Shown here in pieces: positions 11,001 through 21,494 of a DNA stretch of 64,000 bases (positions within the stretch are counted from its first letter, which is position 1; every line of letters starts with the position of its first letter). The translations under genes were made by a program, and so were the position numbers. Below the pieces are notes generated by a model, which worked only from the letters and a program-made list of their open reading frames with translations, had not been told where the DNA came from and searched no databases. Source of the DNA: Rhizobium sp. Leaf371 (GTDB lineage Bacteria; Pseudomonadota; Alphaproteobacteria; Rhizobiales; Rhizobiaceae); the NCBI RefSeq assembly GCF_001424045.1, contig NZ_LMQB01000001.1:842083-906082 (forward strand), in the 5' to 3' direction.

Positions 11001-12371
11001 ATGGAAACCAAAGCCAATTACACGATCGTCGGATTCTTCACCATCGCCGTGATCGTCGCCGCCTTCGGGTTCGTCTACTGGATGTCCCAGTTCGGCCGCG
11101 GCGGCGAGATGGTGGAACTCGTGGTGAGCATTCCCGGCTCGGCCAACGGCCTGAGCGTCGGTTCGCCCGTGCGCTTCAACGGCATCCCGGTCGGCAGCGT
11201 CCGCAGTCTCGCGATCAATGCCAACGATCCGCGCTATTCGGTGGCGGTGACGGAGGTCTCGGCCGATGCACCGGTTCTGACCTCGACCAAGGCGACGCTC
11301 GAAGTGCAGGGCCTGACGGGGGCTGCCTATATCGAGCTCAGCGGCGGCAACAAGGGCGAGCCGAGCATCCTGCGCAAGGCGCTGGACGAAGGCACCTCGG
11401 CGCAGATTCAGGCCGACCAGTCGAGCGTGACCAGCCTGCTGGCGACCGCCGACAAGATCATGGACCGCGCCAACGACGCCATCGGCGATATCCAGGGCTT
11501 CGTCTCCGACGTCCGCGGACCGCTGACCGGCACCATTACCAATGCGGAACGCTTCTCGAAGTCGCTGGCCGACAATTCGGAAGGCATCGACAAATTCCTC
11601 GAAAGCGTCAGTGCGCTGTCGGACTCGATCAACAGTGCGGCCGAAAAACTCGATTCGACGCTCACCTCCGCCGATGCGCTGGTGAAATCCGTCAATCCGC
11701 AGGACGTGAACCGCATCGTCTCCAACGTCGCCCGCATGAGCGACGAGCTGACCGCGGCCTCCGCCGGCGTGTCCGACACGATCGCGACGATCCGCAAGAC
11801 CGCCGAGACATACGAGCGCTTCGGCGCCAATGCGACGACGACGCTCGCCAAGGTCGATACGCTGCTGGGCGCGGTCGATTCGCAGAAGGTCGGCAACGTC
11901 ATCAACGATGCCTCGGTTGCGAGCGCCGACGCCCGTCGCGCCATCTCGACCTTCGCGTCGCTGGCCGACAGCGTGCGGGAGCGGCAGCCGGAAATCGACC
12001 AGACCATCACCGACGTGACGCAGATGGCCAACAAGCTGAACGCCGCATCGAGCCGCGTCGATGGCATCCTCGTCAAGCTCGACGGCTTCCTCGGCGATGC
12101 GGACGCGCCCGGCATCTCGCAGGACGCCCGCCAGACGCTTGCCTCGTTCCGCAGCGTGGCCGACAACATCAACGCCCAGATCGGCCCGATCGCCAACAAT
12201 CTGAAGCGCTTCACGAGTTCCGGCCTGCGCGACATCGAGGCTCTGGTAGACGACACCCGCCGCACGGTCCAGTCGCTCGACAGCACCATCTCCACCTTCG
12301 ACAAGAACCCGCAGCGGCTTCTTTTCGGTGGCGAGACGGTCAAGCAGTATGACGGCCGCACGCGTCGCTAA
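11001..12371 (+). CDS. mlaD: MCE/MlaD family periplasmic lipid-binding protein
   Basis: A 456-residue protein anchored by one N-terminal membrane segment (NYTIVGFFTIAVIVAAFGFV). A single MCE domain follows (residues about 38-118, with GSPVRFNGIPVGSV and ATLEVQGLTGAAYIELS). The remaining 330 residues are predicted to be a long alpha-helical coiled coil, much longer than E. coli MlaD (about 180 residues) and more like helical-tunnel MCE proteins such as PqiB or alphaproteobacterial MlaD. It would form the hexameric ring and tube that carries lipids across the periplasm. It is the third gene of the mla operon. Confidence 0.92.
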   Translation: METKANYTIVGFFTIAVIVAAFGFVYWMSQFGRGGEMVELVVSIPGSANGLSVGSPVRFNGIPVGSVRSLAINANDPRYSVAVTEVSADAPVLTSTKATLEVQGLTGAAYIELSGGNKGEPSILRKALDEGTSAQIQADQSSVTSLLATADKIMDRANDAIGDIQGFVSDVRGPLTGTITNAERFSKSLADNSEGIDKFLESVSALSDSINSAAEKLDSTLTSADALVKSVNPQDVNRIVSNVARMSDELTAASAGVSDTIATIRKTAETYERFGANATTTLAKVDTLLGAVDSQKVGNVINDASVASADARRAISTFASLADSVRERQPEIDQTITDVTQMANKLNAASSRVDGILVKLDGFLGDADAPGISQDARQTLASFRSVADNINAQIGPIANNLKRFTSSGLRDIEALVDDTRRTVQSLDSTISTFDKNPQRLLFGGETVKQYDGRTRR

Positions 12372-12409
12372 GGCGCCCTCGAGGGTTCGCGTGATTCGGG
12401 TGCAGGCTG

Positions 12410-12436
12410 AACCGGCGGCAGCGACCGCCGGTTTCA
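12410..12436 (+). terminator. Hairpin after mlaD
   Basis: A perfect 9 bp stem, AACCGGCGG (12410-12418) and CCGCCGGTT (12425-12433), with a 6-base loop lies 38 bp after the mlaD stop. Only a short T stretch follows, so it may attenuate rather than end transcription before the lipoprotein gene. The rest of the 270 bp gap shows no coding signal. Confidence 0.45.
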
Positions 12437-12641
12437 TCGCGGATCGTGCGCTTTTTGCACGCTTGAGAGCCGTCGCTTGACGCACGGCGCGTGTTCTTGC
12501 GACGCGTTGCTGCACGAATCGTGACATGGCTGCACAGCTTGTCGCTTTTCCGCGCTACGGGCGATGCCATGGGGGCGTTTCGCCCTTGTCTTGTTCAAGT
12601 CGCCGCTTAGATTGCTCCCCATCAATAAGGGTCATGGCTGT

Positions 12642-13253
12642 ATGTTTCCGGACGTCAACGGTACTGGTAAATCGCGTTTCCTCCGGGCTCTGGCTCTTCT
12701 TCTCGTTGCGGCACCGCTGAGTGCCTGCGCGGGCAAGGCCAACAACGACACCTACAGCCTGTCCTCCGTTCCCTCGGTGCAGGGACCGGCGGCCACCAGC
12801 AAGCAGATCCTGGTGCCCGAGCCGACGGCGCTGAAGGCGCTCGACAGCGACCAGATCGTCATCCGTCTTTCGGGCTCCGAGCTGCAATATCTGGCAAAAT
12901 CGCAGTGGGGCGACCGGCTGCCGCGCATGGTCCAGTCGAAGCTGGTGCAGGCCTTCGAGAACACCGGCAAGGTCGGCGGCGTCGGCAAGCCCGGCGAGGG
13001 CCTGGCGATCGACTACCAGGTCGTGACCGAAATCCGCTCCTTCGAGGTGGACACCACGGGGTCGCGCACCGCCGTGGTCGAAATCTTCGCCAAGATCGTC
13101 AACGACCGCAACGGCACGGTCCGGGCCCAGAAGGCGTTCCGCGCCACCGTGCCGGTGACCGGCACCGAGGCACCGGCCTATATCAAGGGTCTCGACCGCG
13201 CGGCGGCCGACGTGGTTGCGGATATCGTCCGCTGGACGCTGACCGCGATCTGA
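12642..13253 (+). CDS. ABC-type transport auxiliary lipoprotein (PqiC/DUF330-like)
   Basis: A 203-residue lipoprotein. The lipobox L26-S-A-C29 follows a charged N-terminus and a hydrophobic core (FLRALALLLVAAPLSAC). The mature part matches the ABC-type transport auxiliary lipoprotein family (PqiC/YmbA-like), with IVIRLSGSELQYLAKSQWGD and RTAVVEIFAKIVNDRNG segments. It is probably the outer-membrane partner of the MCE tunnel encoded just upstream, taking up lipids at the far end (role known for the Pqi/Let systems, inferred here). The start at 12642 gives a proper lipoprotein signal; the open frame extends upstream to 12564. It ends 95 bp before the convergent BON gene. Confidence 0.88.
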   Translation: MFPDVNGTGKSRFLRALALLLVAAPLSACAGKANNDTYSLSSVPSVQGPAATSKQILVPEPTALKALDSDQIVIRLSGSELQYLAKSQWGDRLPRMVQSKLVQAFENTGKVGGVGKPGEGLAIDYQVVTEIRSFEVDTTGSRTAVVEIFAKIVNDRNGTVRAQKAFRATVPVTGTEAPAYIKGLDRAAADVVADIVRWTLTAI

Positions 13254-13296
13254 CGATCCGCGATGCGCCGCCGCAGGCGGTCCGGCCTTTTCAGGC

Positions 13297-13316
13297 ACGA
13301 CGCGCCCTGGCGTCGT
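13297..13316. terminator. Hairpin between convergent lipoprotein and BON genes
   Basis: The stem ACGACGC (13297-13303) with GCGTCGT (13310-13316) sits in the middle of the 95 bp space between two convergent genes, a position expected for a shared terminator. No clear T-run is seen on either strand. Confidence 0.4.
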
Positions 13317-13348
13317 ACCGTCTTTCCTGCGCGAGAATCCAGCGCGCC

Positions 13349-13624
13349 TCAGCCGCGCAAGGGCGGGATCGTCATCTGGTTGATCACAGCATCGACACCC
13401 TCGACGGATTTCGCGGCGTCCACCGCGCGGTCGGCCTCGTCGGGCGAGCCGATGAAGCCGGCAAGGACGATGGTACTGCCGCGCGCGACGACGCTGACGT
13501 CGCTGACCTCGGCATCCCGCATGGCGGCGAGCGTATCGGCGACGCGCGCCTCCAGATCCGCCGGCTGATTGGCCGCGGCATCACCCGGATCCGTGCCGAA
13601 AAACGTCCGTTCCTTGTAGACCAT
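13349..13624 (-). CDS. BON domain-containing protein
   Basis: A 91-residue protein with a single BON domain: RVADTLAAMRDAEVSDVSVV, followed by ARGSTIVLAGFIGSPDEADR and AAKSVEGVDAVINQM. BON domains occur in OsmY-like and secretin-associated proteins and are thought to bind phospholipid membranes. No signal peptide is visible, so the protein would be cytoplasmic or peripheral. The start at 13624 is supported by AGAGGAGA on the minus strand; the longer open frame to 13735 is not protein-like. It lies just upstream of nothing co-directional except hemF, which is 120 bp further upstream on the same strand. Confidence 0.8.
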   Translation of the reverse strand: MVYKERTFFGTDPGDAAANQPADLEARVADTLAAMRDAEVSDVSVVARGSTIVLAGFIGSPDEADRAVDAAKSVEGVDAVINQMTIPPLRG

Positions 13625-13743
13625 CGTGTTGTCTCCTCTGATCCCGCGCCTTTGATCCCGCGCCTCCGGGCGCACAGCGCTGTCATCGGGCAAACGTCTC
13701 TGGCGACGAATGGTTGCGCGCGCGAACCGCGCCACCGAGCGCG

Positions 13744-14655
13744 TCAGGGATAGCGGACGACGGGGGGCAGCGAGGACAGGATCGATTCGACGTTGCCGCC
13801 GGTCTTCAGGCCGAAGATGGTGCCGCGGTCGTAGAGCAGGTTGAACTCGACATAGCGCCCGCGCCGCACGAGCTGCTCGTCGCGATCCTCTTCCGTCCAG
13901 GGATTGTTGACGTTGGCGCGGACGATTTTCGGGTAGAGCATGGCAAAGGCCCGGCCGACATCCTGGGTGAAGGCGAAATCCGCCTCCCAGCCGCCCTGTT
14001 CGTCCGGGGAATGCAGCCAGTCATAGAAAATGCCGCCTGTGCCGCGCGGCTCGTTGCGGTGTTTCAGGAAGAAATACTCGTCGCACCAGGCCTTGTAGCG
14101 GGCGTGATCGGCGACCGCGTGGCGACCGCAGGCGATTTCCAAGCCCTTGTGGAAGAGGATCGTGTCCGGGTCGGTCATGACGCGGCGGCGATCGAGAACC
14201 GGGGTGAGGTCGGCGCCGCCGCCGAACCACTGGCTGGTGGTCACCACCATGCGCGTGTTCATGTGCACGGCGGGCACGTTGGGATTGACCGGATGGGCGA
14301 TCAGCGAAATGCCGGAGGCCCAGAAGCGGGGATCGTCGGTGGCGCCGGGGATCTGGGCGCGAAATTCCGGGGAAAACTCGCCATGGACGGTGGAGGTGTG
14401 GACGCCCACCTTTTCGAAGACGCGCCCGGCCATCATCGACATGACGCCACCACCGCCTTCGCCGCCATCGCGGGCCCAGGGTTTTTGTTCGAAACGGCCC
14501 GGAGGCTCGTCGGCGAGGGGGCCTGTGAGGTCGTCCTCGATCGTCTCGAGCGCTGTGCAGATCGTGTCGCGCAGGCTCTCGAACCAGGCGCGGGCGCGCA
14601 GCTTCTTGTCCTCGATATCGTCCGGCAGGCCGGGTGGCAGATCGGGTCGTTCCAT
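13744..14655 (-). CDS. hemF: Oxygen-dependent coproporphyrinogen III oxidase
   Basis: A 303-residue enzyme, the usual family length, which converts coproporphyrinogen III to protoporphyrinogen IX by aerobic oxidative decarboxylation in heme synthesis. Diagnostic HemF blocks are present: [40 protein letters not shown] (containing the conserved His), [22 protein letters not shown] and [20 protein letters not shown] near the C-terminus. The start at 14655 has AAGGA upstream; the frame is open to 14727 without protein character. It is cytoplasmic and requires O2, so this organism makes heme aerobically. It is divergent from the small gene at 14840. Confidence 0.96.
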   Translation of the reverse strand: MERPDLPPGLPDDIEDKKLRARAWFESLRDTICTALETIEDDLTGPLADEPPGRFEQKPWARDGGEGGGGVMSMMAGRVFEKVGVHTSTVHGEFSPEFRAQIPGATDDPRFWASGISLIAHPVNPNVPAVHMNTRMVVTTSQWFGGGADLTPVLDRRRVMTDPDTILFHKGLEIACGRHAVADHARYKAWCDEYFFLKHRNEPRGTGGIFYDWLHSPDEQGGWEADFAFTQDVGRAFAMLYPKIVRANVNNPWTEEDRDEQLVRRGRYVEFNLLYDRGTIFGLKTGGNVESILSSLPPVVRYP

Positions 14656-14839
14656 CGCGGCGGTCCTTGGTGCGTGGCGTTCGACCATTTCTAGACCATT
14701 TCCGTGACGAGCGGAATCGCCGGCCAAACCTATCCCGTTGTTTTACGGGATTCCCGGCGCGACGATTCGACTCGCAAAGCCGCGCCGCGGTGCCTATCTT
14801 GGTCTCACCACCGGTTTTCCCGAGACGAAAGGGCGTGGC

Positions 14840-15100
14840 ATGGCAAGACCTCCGGCACCGCCCTCGCTTGACGGGTTGAAGCGGCAGATCGCGCGGCATC
14901 GCGATCGGCAGGCAGCGACCGGCGGCGGTCTGTTCGTTCGCGAGACGTTTCTGCTCGATCGCATTGCCGCGCGGCAAAAGGCGCTGGAATGGTTCGAGCA
15001 TTATCCCAAGGCGGCCTACTGGACCGAGGTGGAAAGCTGGCGCCGGCTCGACGGCGACCGGATCGAATTCACCATGCGCCGGCTGCCGACGGCGGATTAG
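14840..15100 (+). CDS. Small protein of unknown function
   Basis: An 86-residue, strongly basic protein (MARPPAPPSLDGLKRQIARH at the start) that I cannot assign to a family. It has no signal peptide or membrane segment; the middle is a predicted amphipathic helix (LLDRIAARQKALEWFEHYPK) and the end is a short strand-rich part (WRRLDGDRIEFTMRRLP). The start was chosen at 14840 by the sequence character; the open frame reaches back to 14738. Its stop overlaps the convergent trmL stop by 4 bp, which argues that it is a maintained gene. It is divergent from hemF. Confidence 0.6.
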   Translation: MARPPAPPSLDGLKRQIARHRDRQAATGGGLFVRETFLLDRIAARQKALEWFEHYPKAAYWTEVESWRRLDGDRIEFTMRRLPTAD

Positions 15101-15552
15101 GCCGGCGTCGTCTGCCGCAGGGCTTCCCCCGTTATCATGGCCACCGACATGGCGAGGTTGAGCGAGCGCTGACCCTCGACCATGGCAATGACGACGCGCG
15201 CATCGGCCGCCGCATGGACCGTGTCCGGCACGCCGGCGCTCTCGCGGCCGAAAAGCAGCGTGTCATCGGCGCTGAAGGCAAAGCGGGTATAGGGCAGGGC
15301 CGCCTTGGTGCTCGCCAGCACCAGCCGCCGGCCCTGTCGCTGGCGCTCCTCCTCGAACGACAGCCAGTTGACGTGGCGTGCGAGCGTGACCGAGGCGAGA
15401 TAATCGAGGCCGGCACGCTTGAGGTTCCTGTCCGACAGGTCGAAACCGGCCGGCTCGACGATATCGACGCCGAGGCCGAGGCAGGCGGCGAGGCGCAGAA
15501 TGGTGCCGGTGTTTCCGGCAATGTCGGGCTGGTAGAGAGCGATGCGCAGCAT
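15097..15552 (-). CDS. trmL: tRNA (cytidine(34)-2'-O)-methyltransferase
   Basis: A 151-residue SPOUT methyltransferase consisting only of the SpoU domain, the size typical of TrmL. Motif 1 is IAGNTGTILRLAACLG near residue 11, motif 2 is LLFGRESAGVP near 98 and motif 3 is RSLNLAMSVAM near 127; these form the trefoil-knot SAM site. The enzyme 2'-O-methylates the wobble nucleotide of tRNA-Leu isoacceptors, aiding codon reading. It is cytoplasmic. It is convergent with the small unknown gene and divergent from a short leader-like ORF. Confidence 0.92.
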   Translation of the reverse strand: MLRIALYQPDIAGNTGTILRLAACLGLGVDIVEPAGFDLSDRNLKRAGLDYLASVTLARHVNWLSFEEERQRQGRRLVLASTKAALPYTRFAFSADDTLLFGRESAGVPDTVHAAADARVVIAMVEGQRSLNLAMSVAMITGEALRQTTPA

Positions 15553-15701
15553 GACTGTGCGGTAGGCGATCCGTGCCGAATTGGCAACAGCGCAAGATCC
15601 GTCGCCCTTGATCGCGAAAAAAGGTGAAGGCCGATCTGGTGCGGCCGTGAAAATTTCGTTAAGAGACTGTCAGCGCCCACACGAACCTGATGGAGGATTG
15701 C

Positions 15702-15773
15702 ATGGATATCTCAGTGACCGTCAACCTCCGGGTGATGTGGCTCCGACCCGTTCGGACCGCCTCGCACCGCTAA
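15702..15773 (+). CDS. Possible 23-residue leader peptide upstream of ABC exporter
   Basis: A short ORF (MDISVTVNLRVMWLRPVRTA plus three residues, then TAA) has a near-perfect ribosome site, GGAGG, seven bases before its ATG. It stands alone in the 456 bp gap between trmL and the first ABC exporter, 235 bp before the exporter start. Its length, position and strong site suggest a translated leader or an unrecognised small protein. Nothing in the composition identifies a sensed amino acid. The remaining gap has no other coding signal. Confidence 0.35.
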   Translation: MDISVTVNLRVMWLRPVRTASHR

Positions 15774-16008
15774 CCGGTTCGCGCCGCTTCTTCTCCGTTT
15801 CCGGATATACCAGCGCCGCTCGCCAAGGTTCGATCGTGCTTTCCAGCAGCGATCCCCGTGAACCCCGCCTGACGCCGATTGCGGCTTCATTATTCCGAAT
15901 GCGGATGTTTCCGCCTTCCAAACACCCACTTTCTCGCCGCGATCCCTGACACGACCGCTTTTCGGCCTCAAGGATCGCTCCGGAATCTCCTGTTTTTGGA
16001 GCCTGATC

Positions 16009-17865
<1,857 letters not shown>

Positions 17866-17922
17866 CGGGCCTCGGTTTTGCGGCCTGCCGTGCTTTCTGT
17901 CGGGGCTCCTTGGACTTGGCTG

Positions 17923-18045
17923 CCCCTCACCCTAGCCCTCTCCCCGCTTGGCGGGGAGAGGGAACGTGGTCGCGGCCTGGGGCGGGCGCTCCGGGTCTCG
18001 TTTCCCCGCCAAGCGGGGAGACGATGCGGGCAGGCAGATGAGGGG
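17923..18045. repeat. Intergenic palindromic repeat element between the ABC exporters
   Basis: A composite inverted repeat. The outer ends CCCCTCA (17923-17929) and TGAGGGG (18039-18045) enclose two hairpins: a perfect 12 bp stem with loop TTG (17936-17962) and a 7 bp stem TCCCCGC/GCGGGGA with loop CAA (18003-18019). The CCCTCTCCCCGC type of sequence is a familiar dispersed intergenic repeat in Rhizobiales. In the transcript it may fold into a stable structure that partly insulates the two exporter genes. Confidence 0.7.
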
Positions 18046-18149
18046 CCGGCCGCATGAGGTGACAGATCGTCCGATCATGGACGGAATTTAACGCGCGTCG
18101 GCGGCGCGCGTGCATTGCCGTGACAGGTCCGGCGCGTATATTCCCCGGC

Positions 18150-20033
18150 ATGTTCCTGCGCCCCGTCTTCCGCTATTTCGAAACCTGGATCGAGCCCTTC
18201 GCGCACAAGGCGGCCCTGCAGCCGCCGCGGGGGTTGGTGGGGTTCATCTGGTTCTATATCCGGCAGGCCAAGGCGCCGTTCGTCGCCATGCTGGTGCTCG
18301 GCGGGATGAGCGCGGCGATCGAGGCGGCCTTGTTCTGGTTCGTCGGGCGGCTCGTGGATATCCTGGCGACGGTCGATCGGTCGGCAGGCTGGGAGGGCTT
18401 GCTGGCGAACCACGGGCGGGAGCTGGTGGGGATGCTGTTTCTCATCGGCATCGTCCGTTTCGTCGTGACGCTCGTCATGGCGCTGGTCGATCAGCAGATC
18501 ATCACGCCCGGCTTCTACAATCTTGTGCGCTGGCAATCCTATCTGCATGTGGCGCGGCAATCGGTTTCCTTCTTCCAGAACGATTTTTCCGGACGCATCG
18601 TCACCAAGGTCTGGTCGGGCGGGCAGGCGGCGGGCGACGTGGTGACATCGCTGATGGAAAGCGTCTGGTTCGTCGGGATCTACTCCGTCTCGACGCTGGT
18701 GCTGGTCGGGCAGCTCGACCTGACGATGGCCGCAGTCGTGCTCGTCTGGCTCGTCGTCTTTGCCGCGCTGGCGCGCTTTTTCGTGCCGCGCATCCGGGCG
18801 CATTCCAAGGAAACGGCGGAGGCTTCCTCCATGCTGTCCGGCCGGATGGTCGACGCCTATTCCAATATCCAGACGCTGAAACTGTTCGGGCGGGACGAGG
18901 AAAACGACCGCTATATGCGCGACGGTTTCGACACGTTCCAGGCGACGACGCTGCGGTTCACCCGGTTCATCACCGGGGTGCGGGCGTCGATGGCGCTGCT
19001 CTCCGGCATCATGATCGTGACGATGGCGGCCCTCAGCGTGCATCTGTGGCTGGCGGGGTCGATCAGCTCGGGCGCCGTGGCCTTCACGCTGGCGCTCGTG
19101 CTCAGGCTCAATTTCCTGCTGTCGCGGATGATGGTGCAGTTCAACGGCATCATGCGCAATATCGGGACGATCCAGAACGCGGCCGACATGATCGCGCAGC
19201 CGATCGACCTCGTGGACCGGCCGCAGGCGCCGGATCTTCTCGTGCGGGAGCCGGGCATCGCGTTCGAGGCGATCCGCTTTCATTACGGGCGCGAAAAGGG
19301 CGTCATCGACGATCTCTCGCTGACGATCCGGCCGGGAGAGAAAGTCGGGATCGTCGGGCGCTCGGGCGCGGGCAAATCGACGCTCGTCAACCTGCTGCTG
19401 CGCTTCTACGACCTCGAGGGCGGGCGGATCACGATCGACGGACAGGACATTGCCGGCGTTCGCCAGGAATCGCTTCGCGCGCAGATCGGCATGGTCAGCC
19501 AGGACACCTCTCTGCTGCATCGCTCGATTCGCGACAACATCCTCTTCGGTCGGCCGGACGCGGACGATCGCGCCTTGCGGCTTGCGGCGGAGCAGGCGGA
19601 AGCGCTCACTTTCATCGAGCGGCTGGAAGACCAGCGCGGGCGGACCGGATTCGATGCGCATGTGGGCGAGCGGGGCATCAAGCTCTCGGGCGGTCAACGC
19701 CAGCGCATCGCCATTGCCCGCGTCATGCTGAAGGACGCGCCGATTCTCGTGCTCGACGAGGCGACGTCGGCGCTCGATTCGGAGGTGGAAGCCGCCATCC
19801 AGGACAATCTGGACGCCCTGATGCAGGGCAAGACCGTGCTGGCCATCGCGCACCGGCTCTCGACCATCGCGGCGCTCGACCGGCTGATCGTGATGGATGC
19901 CGGCGCGATCGTGCAGGACGGCACGCATGCGCAGCTGATCGCCGAGAAGGGGCTCTATGCCGAACTCTGGTCGCGGCAGTCCGGCGGCTTCCTCGCCCGG
20001 GACGAGGCGGCACAGGCGATACCGTCGTTTTGA
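18150..20033 (+). CDS. ABC transporter, fused permease/ATPase exporter (second of tandem pair)
   Basis: A 627-residue half-transporter paralogous to its upstream neighbour. About six membrane helices (residues 35-320) are followed by an intact ATPase domain: Walker A GRSGAGKST, signature LSGGQRQRIAIARV, Walker B ILVLDEATSALD, H-loop AHRLST. The two proteins share the same N-terminal pattern (a short amphipathic start ending in PPRGLVGFIW here and PPEGLVAFCW there) and the same C-terminal GLYAxLWSRQSGGFL, so they arose by tandem duplication. The start at 18150 fits the paralogue; an ATG-less extension to 18120 exists. Substrate unknown. It is convergent with the phosphodiesterase-like gene. 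Confidence 0.88.
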   Translation: MFLRPVFRYFETWIEPFAHKAALQPPRGLVGFIWFYIRQAKAPFVAMLVLGGMSAAIEAALFWFVGRLVDILATVDRSAGWEGLLANHGRELVGMLFLIGIVRFVVTLVMALVDQQIITPGFYNLVRWQSYLHVARQSVSFFQNDFSGRIVTKVWSGGQAAGDVVTSLMESVWFVGIYSVSTLVLVGQLDLTMAAVVLVWLVVFAALARFFVPRIRAHSKETAEASSMLSGRMVDAYSNIQTLKLFGRDEENDRYMRDGFDTFQATTLRFTRFITGVRASMALLSGIMIVTMAALSVHLWLAGSISSGAVAFTLALVLRLNFLLSRMMVQFNGIMRNIGTIQNAADMIAQPIDLVDRPQAPDLLVREPGIAFEAIRFHYGREKGVIDDLSLTIRPGEKVGIVGRSGAGKSTLVNLLLRFYDLEGGRITIDGQDIAGVRQESLRAQIGMVSQDTSLLHRSIRDNILFGRPDADDRALRLAAEQAEALTFIERLEDQRGRTGFDAHVGERGIKLSGGQRQRIAIARVMLKDAPILVLDEATSALDSEVEAAIQDNLDALMQGKTVLAIAHRLSTIAALDRLIVMDAGAIVQDGTHAQLIAEKGLYAELWSRQSGGFLARDEAAQAIPSF

Positions 20034-20046
20034 TGTCAGCCGATCG

Positions 20047-20994
20047 TTACGGCGTGCGGAAGGCGAACTCGGCGACGAGGCCGTCGTGGTTCGACCCGTA
20101 ATCGCGGTCGAGCCGCTTCACCGACAGCGGCACGAGCGGCGGGCGGCTGTAGATGTGGTCGATGGCCACGCCGAGACCGGTATCGGCCAGCTGGACCGGC
20201 CAGGTCGCCGGTTCGCGCGGGACGGTGCGCAGGCGCAGGACGCGGAGCATCCTCTGCATATCCGGCGCGATGGTGCCGGAGTTGAAATCCCCCGCCAGAA
20301 TCACGGGCTCGGTGGTGTTGCGCATGAAGGCCGTGAGGTGGGCGAGTTCCTTCATGTGGTAATTGTCGAAAAAGGGTTTCGACAGATGGGCGGCCACCAT
20401 GCGGAAGGTTCCGCCCGGCACCGCGATCCGCGCCGACATCACCCGGTCCTTGCGCAGATCGCTGAGATCGCCGACCGAGATGTCCATCAGCGGGTGTTTC
20501 GAAAACATCAGGAGATCGCAGGTCGGCGTGTGTTCGCCGCAGCCGATCCGGTAGGGATAGACGGCGACGAGGCGCTGCATCTGCATGAACAGCGGCTCGC
20601 CCTCGAGAATCACCACCACATCGGCCTCCGACGCCATCACCATGTCGGCAATGGCGGTGGCGCCTTCCATGTTGTCGCCCAGCATGTTGAACGAGACGAT
20701 GCGCAGGCTCGGCCCCAGTGCCCCGTCGGCTGCCGTCGCCTCGATCGCGAATTCGCGCTTCATCAGGACGCCGTGACCGGCGAGCCCAAGCGCTGCGACG
20801 AGGAGGAGCAGGCTCAAGCGGCTGCGGCAGAGGAGAAAAGAGGCGAGCATGGCAAGCGCGATGGCGACCGCCACATGGGTCTGCATGCTGTTGAGCAGCA
20901 GCAGCGGCCACAGGGTCTCGACATAGCGCAGGGCGCAGAGGACAAGGCCGATGATCGCAAGCGTATTGAGGACGATGCCGAGGGTCTTGCGCAT
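20047..20994 (-). CDS. Endonuclease/exonuclease/phosphatase family membrane protein
   Basis: A 315-residue protein with two or three N-terminal membrane segments (residues about 5-85, for example TLGIVLNTLAIIGLVLCALR and LSLLLLVAALGLAGHGVLM). After them comes an EEP-fold hydrolase domain: LRIVSFNML near residue 103, ILEGEP, ILAGDFNSG near 245, IDHIYSR and the final SNHDGLVAEF carrying the catalytic His. The domain likely faces the periplasm and cleaves phosphodiester bonds, but whether the substrate is nucleic acid, lipid or inositol phosphate cannot be told. The start at 20994 has AAAGAG upstream. It is divergent from the petABC operon across a 500 bp gap. Confidence 0.82.
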   Translation of the reverse strand: MRKTLGIVLNTLAIIGLVLCALRYVETLWPLLLLNSMQTHVAVAIALAMLASFLLCRSRLSLLLLVAALGLAGHGVLMKREFAIEATAADGALGPSLRIVSFNMLGDNMEGATAIADMVMASEADVVVILEGEPLFMQMQRLVAVYPYRIGCGEHTPTCDLLMFSKHPLMDISVGDLSDLRKDRVMSARIAVPGGTFRMVAAHLSKPFFDNYHMKELAHLTAFMRNTTEPVILAGDFNSGTIAPDMQRMLRVLRLRTVPREPATWPVQLADTGLGVAIDHIYSRPPLVPLSVKRLDRDYGSNHDGLVAEFAFRTP

Positions 20995-21226
20995 GCGGGG
21001 CTCTTTCTGCCGATCCGGTTGAAACGCCGGTAGCACGAAGCGGAAAATGCTGCAACGCAGCATAAGCGACGGGGCAGGACGGCCGTCGCTCCGGGCAGGC
21101 GGGCACCCTTCGCTCCGCGCATTCCCGCGAGATGTTCCCCGGCTTTGCACCAGGCTCTCGGCTTGCGGTGCGGGTCATTCAAGGCCTGCGACGTTCGGCC
21201 GCGACAATGCGTCACAGTGGGACTGA

Positions 21227-21243
21227 CGCAAGGCTGCCTTGCG
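21227..21243. other. Hairpin in the region upstream of petA
   Basis: A perfect 7 bp inverted repeat, CGCAAGG and CCTTGCG, with loop CTG lies in the 500 bp gap between the phosphatase-like gene and petA. A second one, GCGGCTT/AAGCCGC, is at 21455-21471, 24 bp before petA. They could be operators or 5'-UTR structures of the bc1 transcript. I see no convincing promoter boxes or other genes in this gap. Confidence 0.3.
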
Positions 21244-21494
21244 GCATTTGCAAGGCTGGACATGCCCGTTTATCAAGCATAGAACCCGGGACATGGCTCG
21301 GGAATCCGGAGCGGCTTCGGGCTGCCGGTTTTCCGGCGGGGAGGCCGCGGGGCAAGCGGTCAAGAAAGTGTGGCGAGCTGGTCTCGCCTTATTGATTTGG
21401 CGCCGTTCTTTCGATCAAGTGCGGGAGGACAGAACCGGCGTCGGGGACGCGTGTGCGGCTTTTTAAGCCGCCGGGTTGAGAGGATGAAAAGGCC

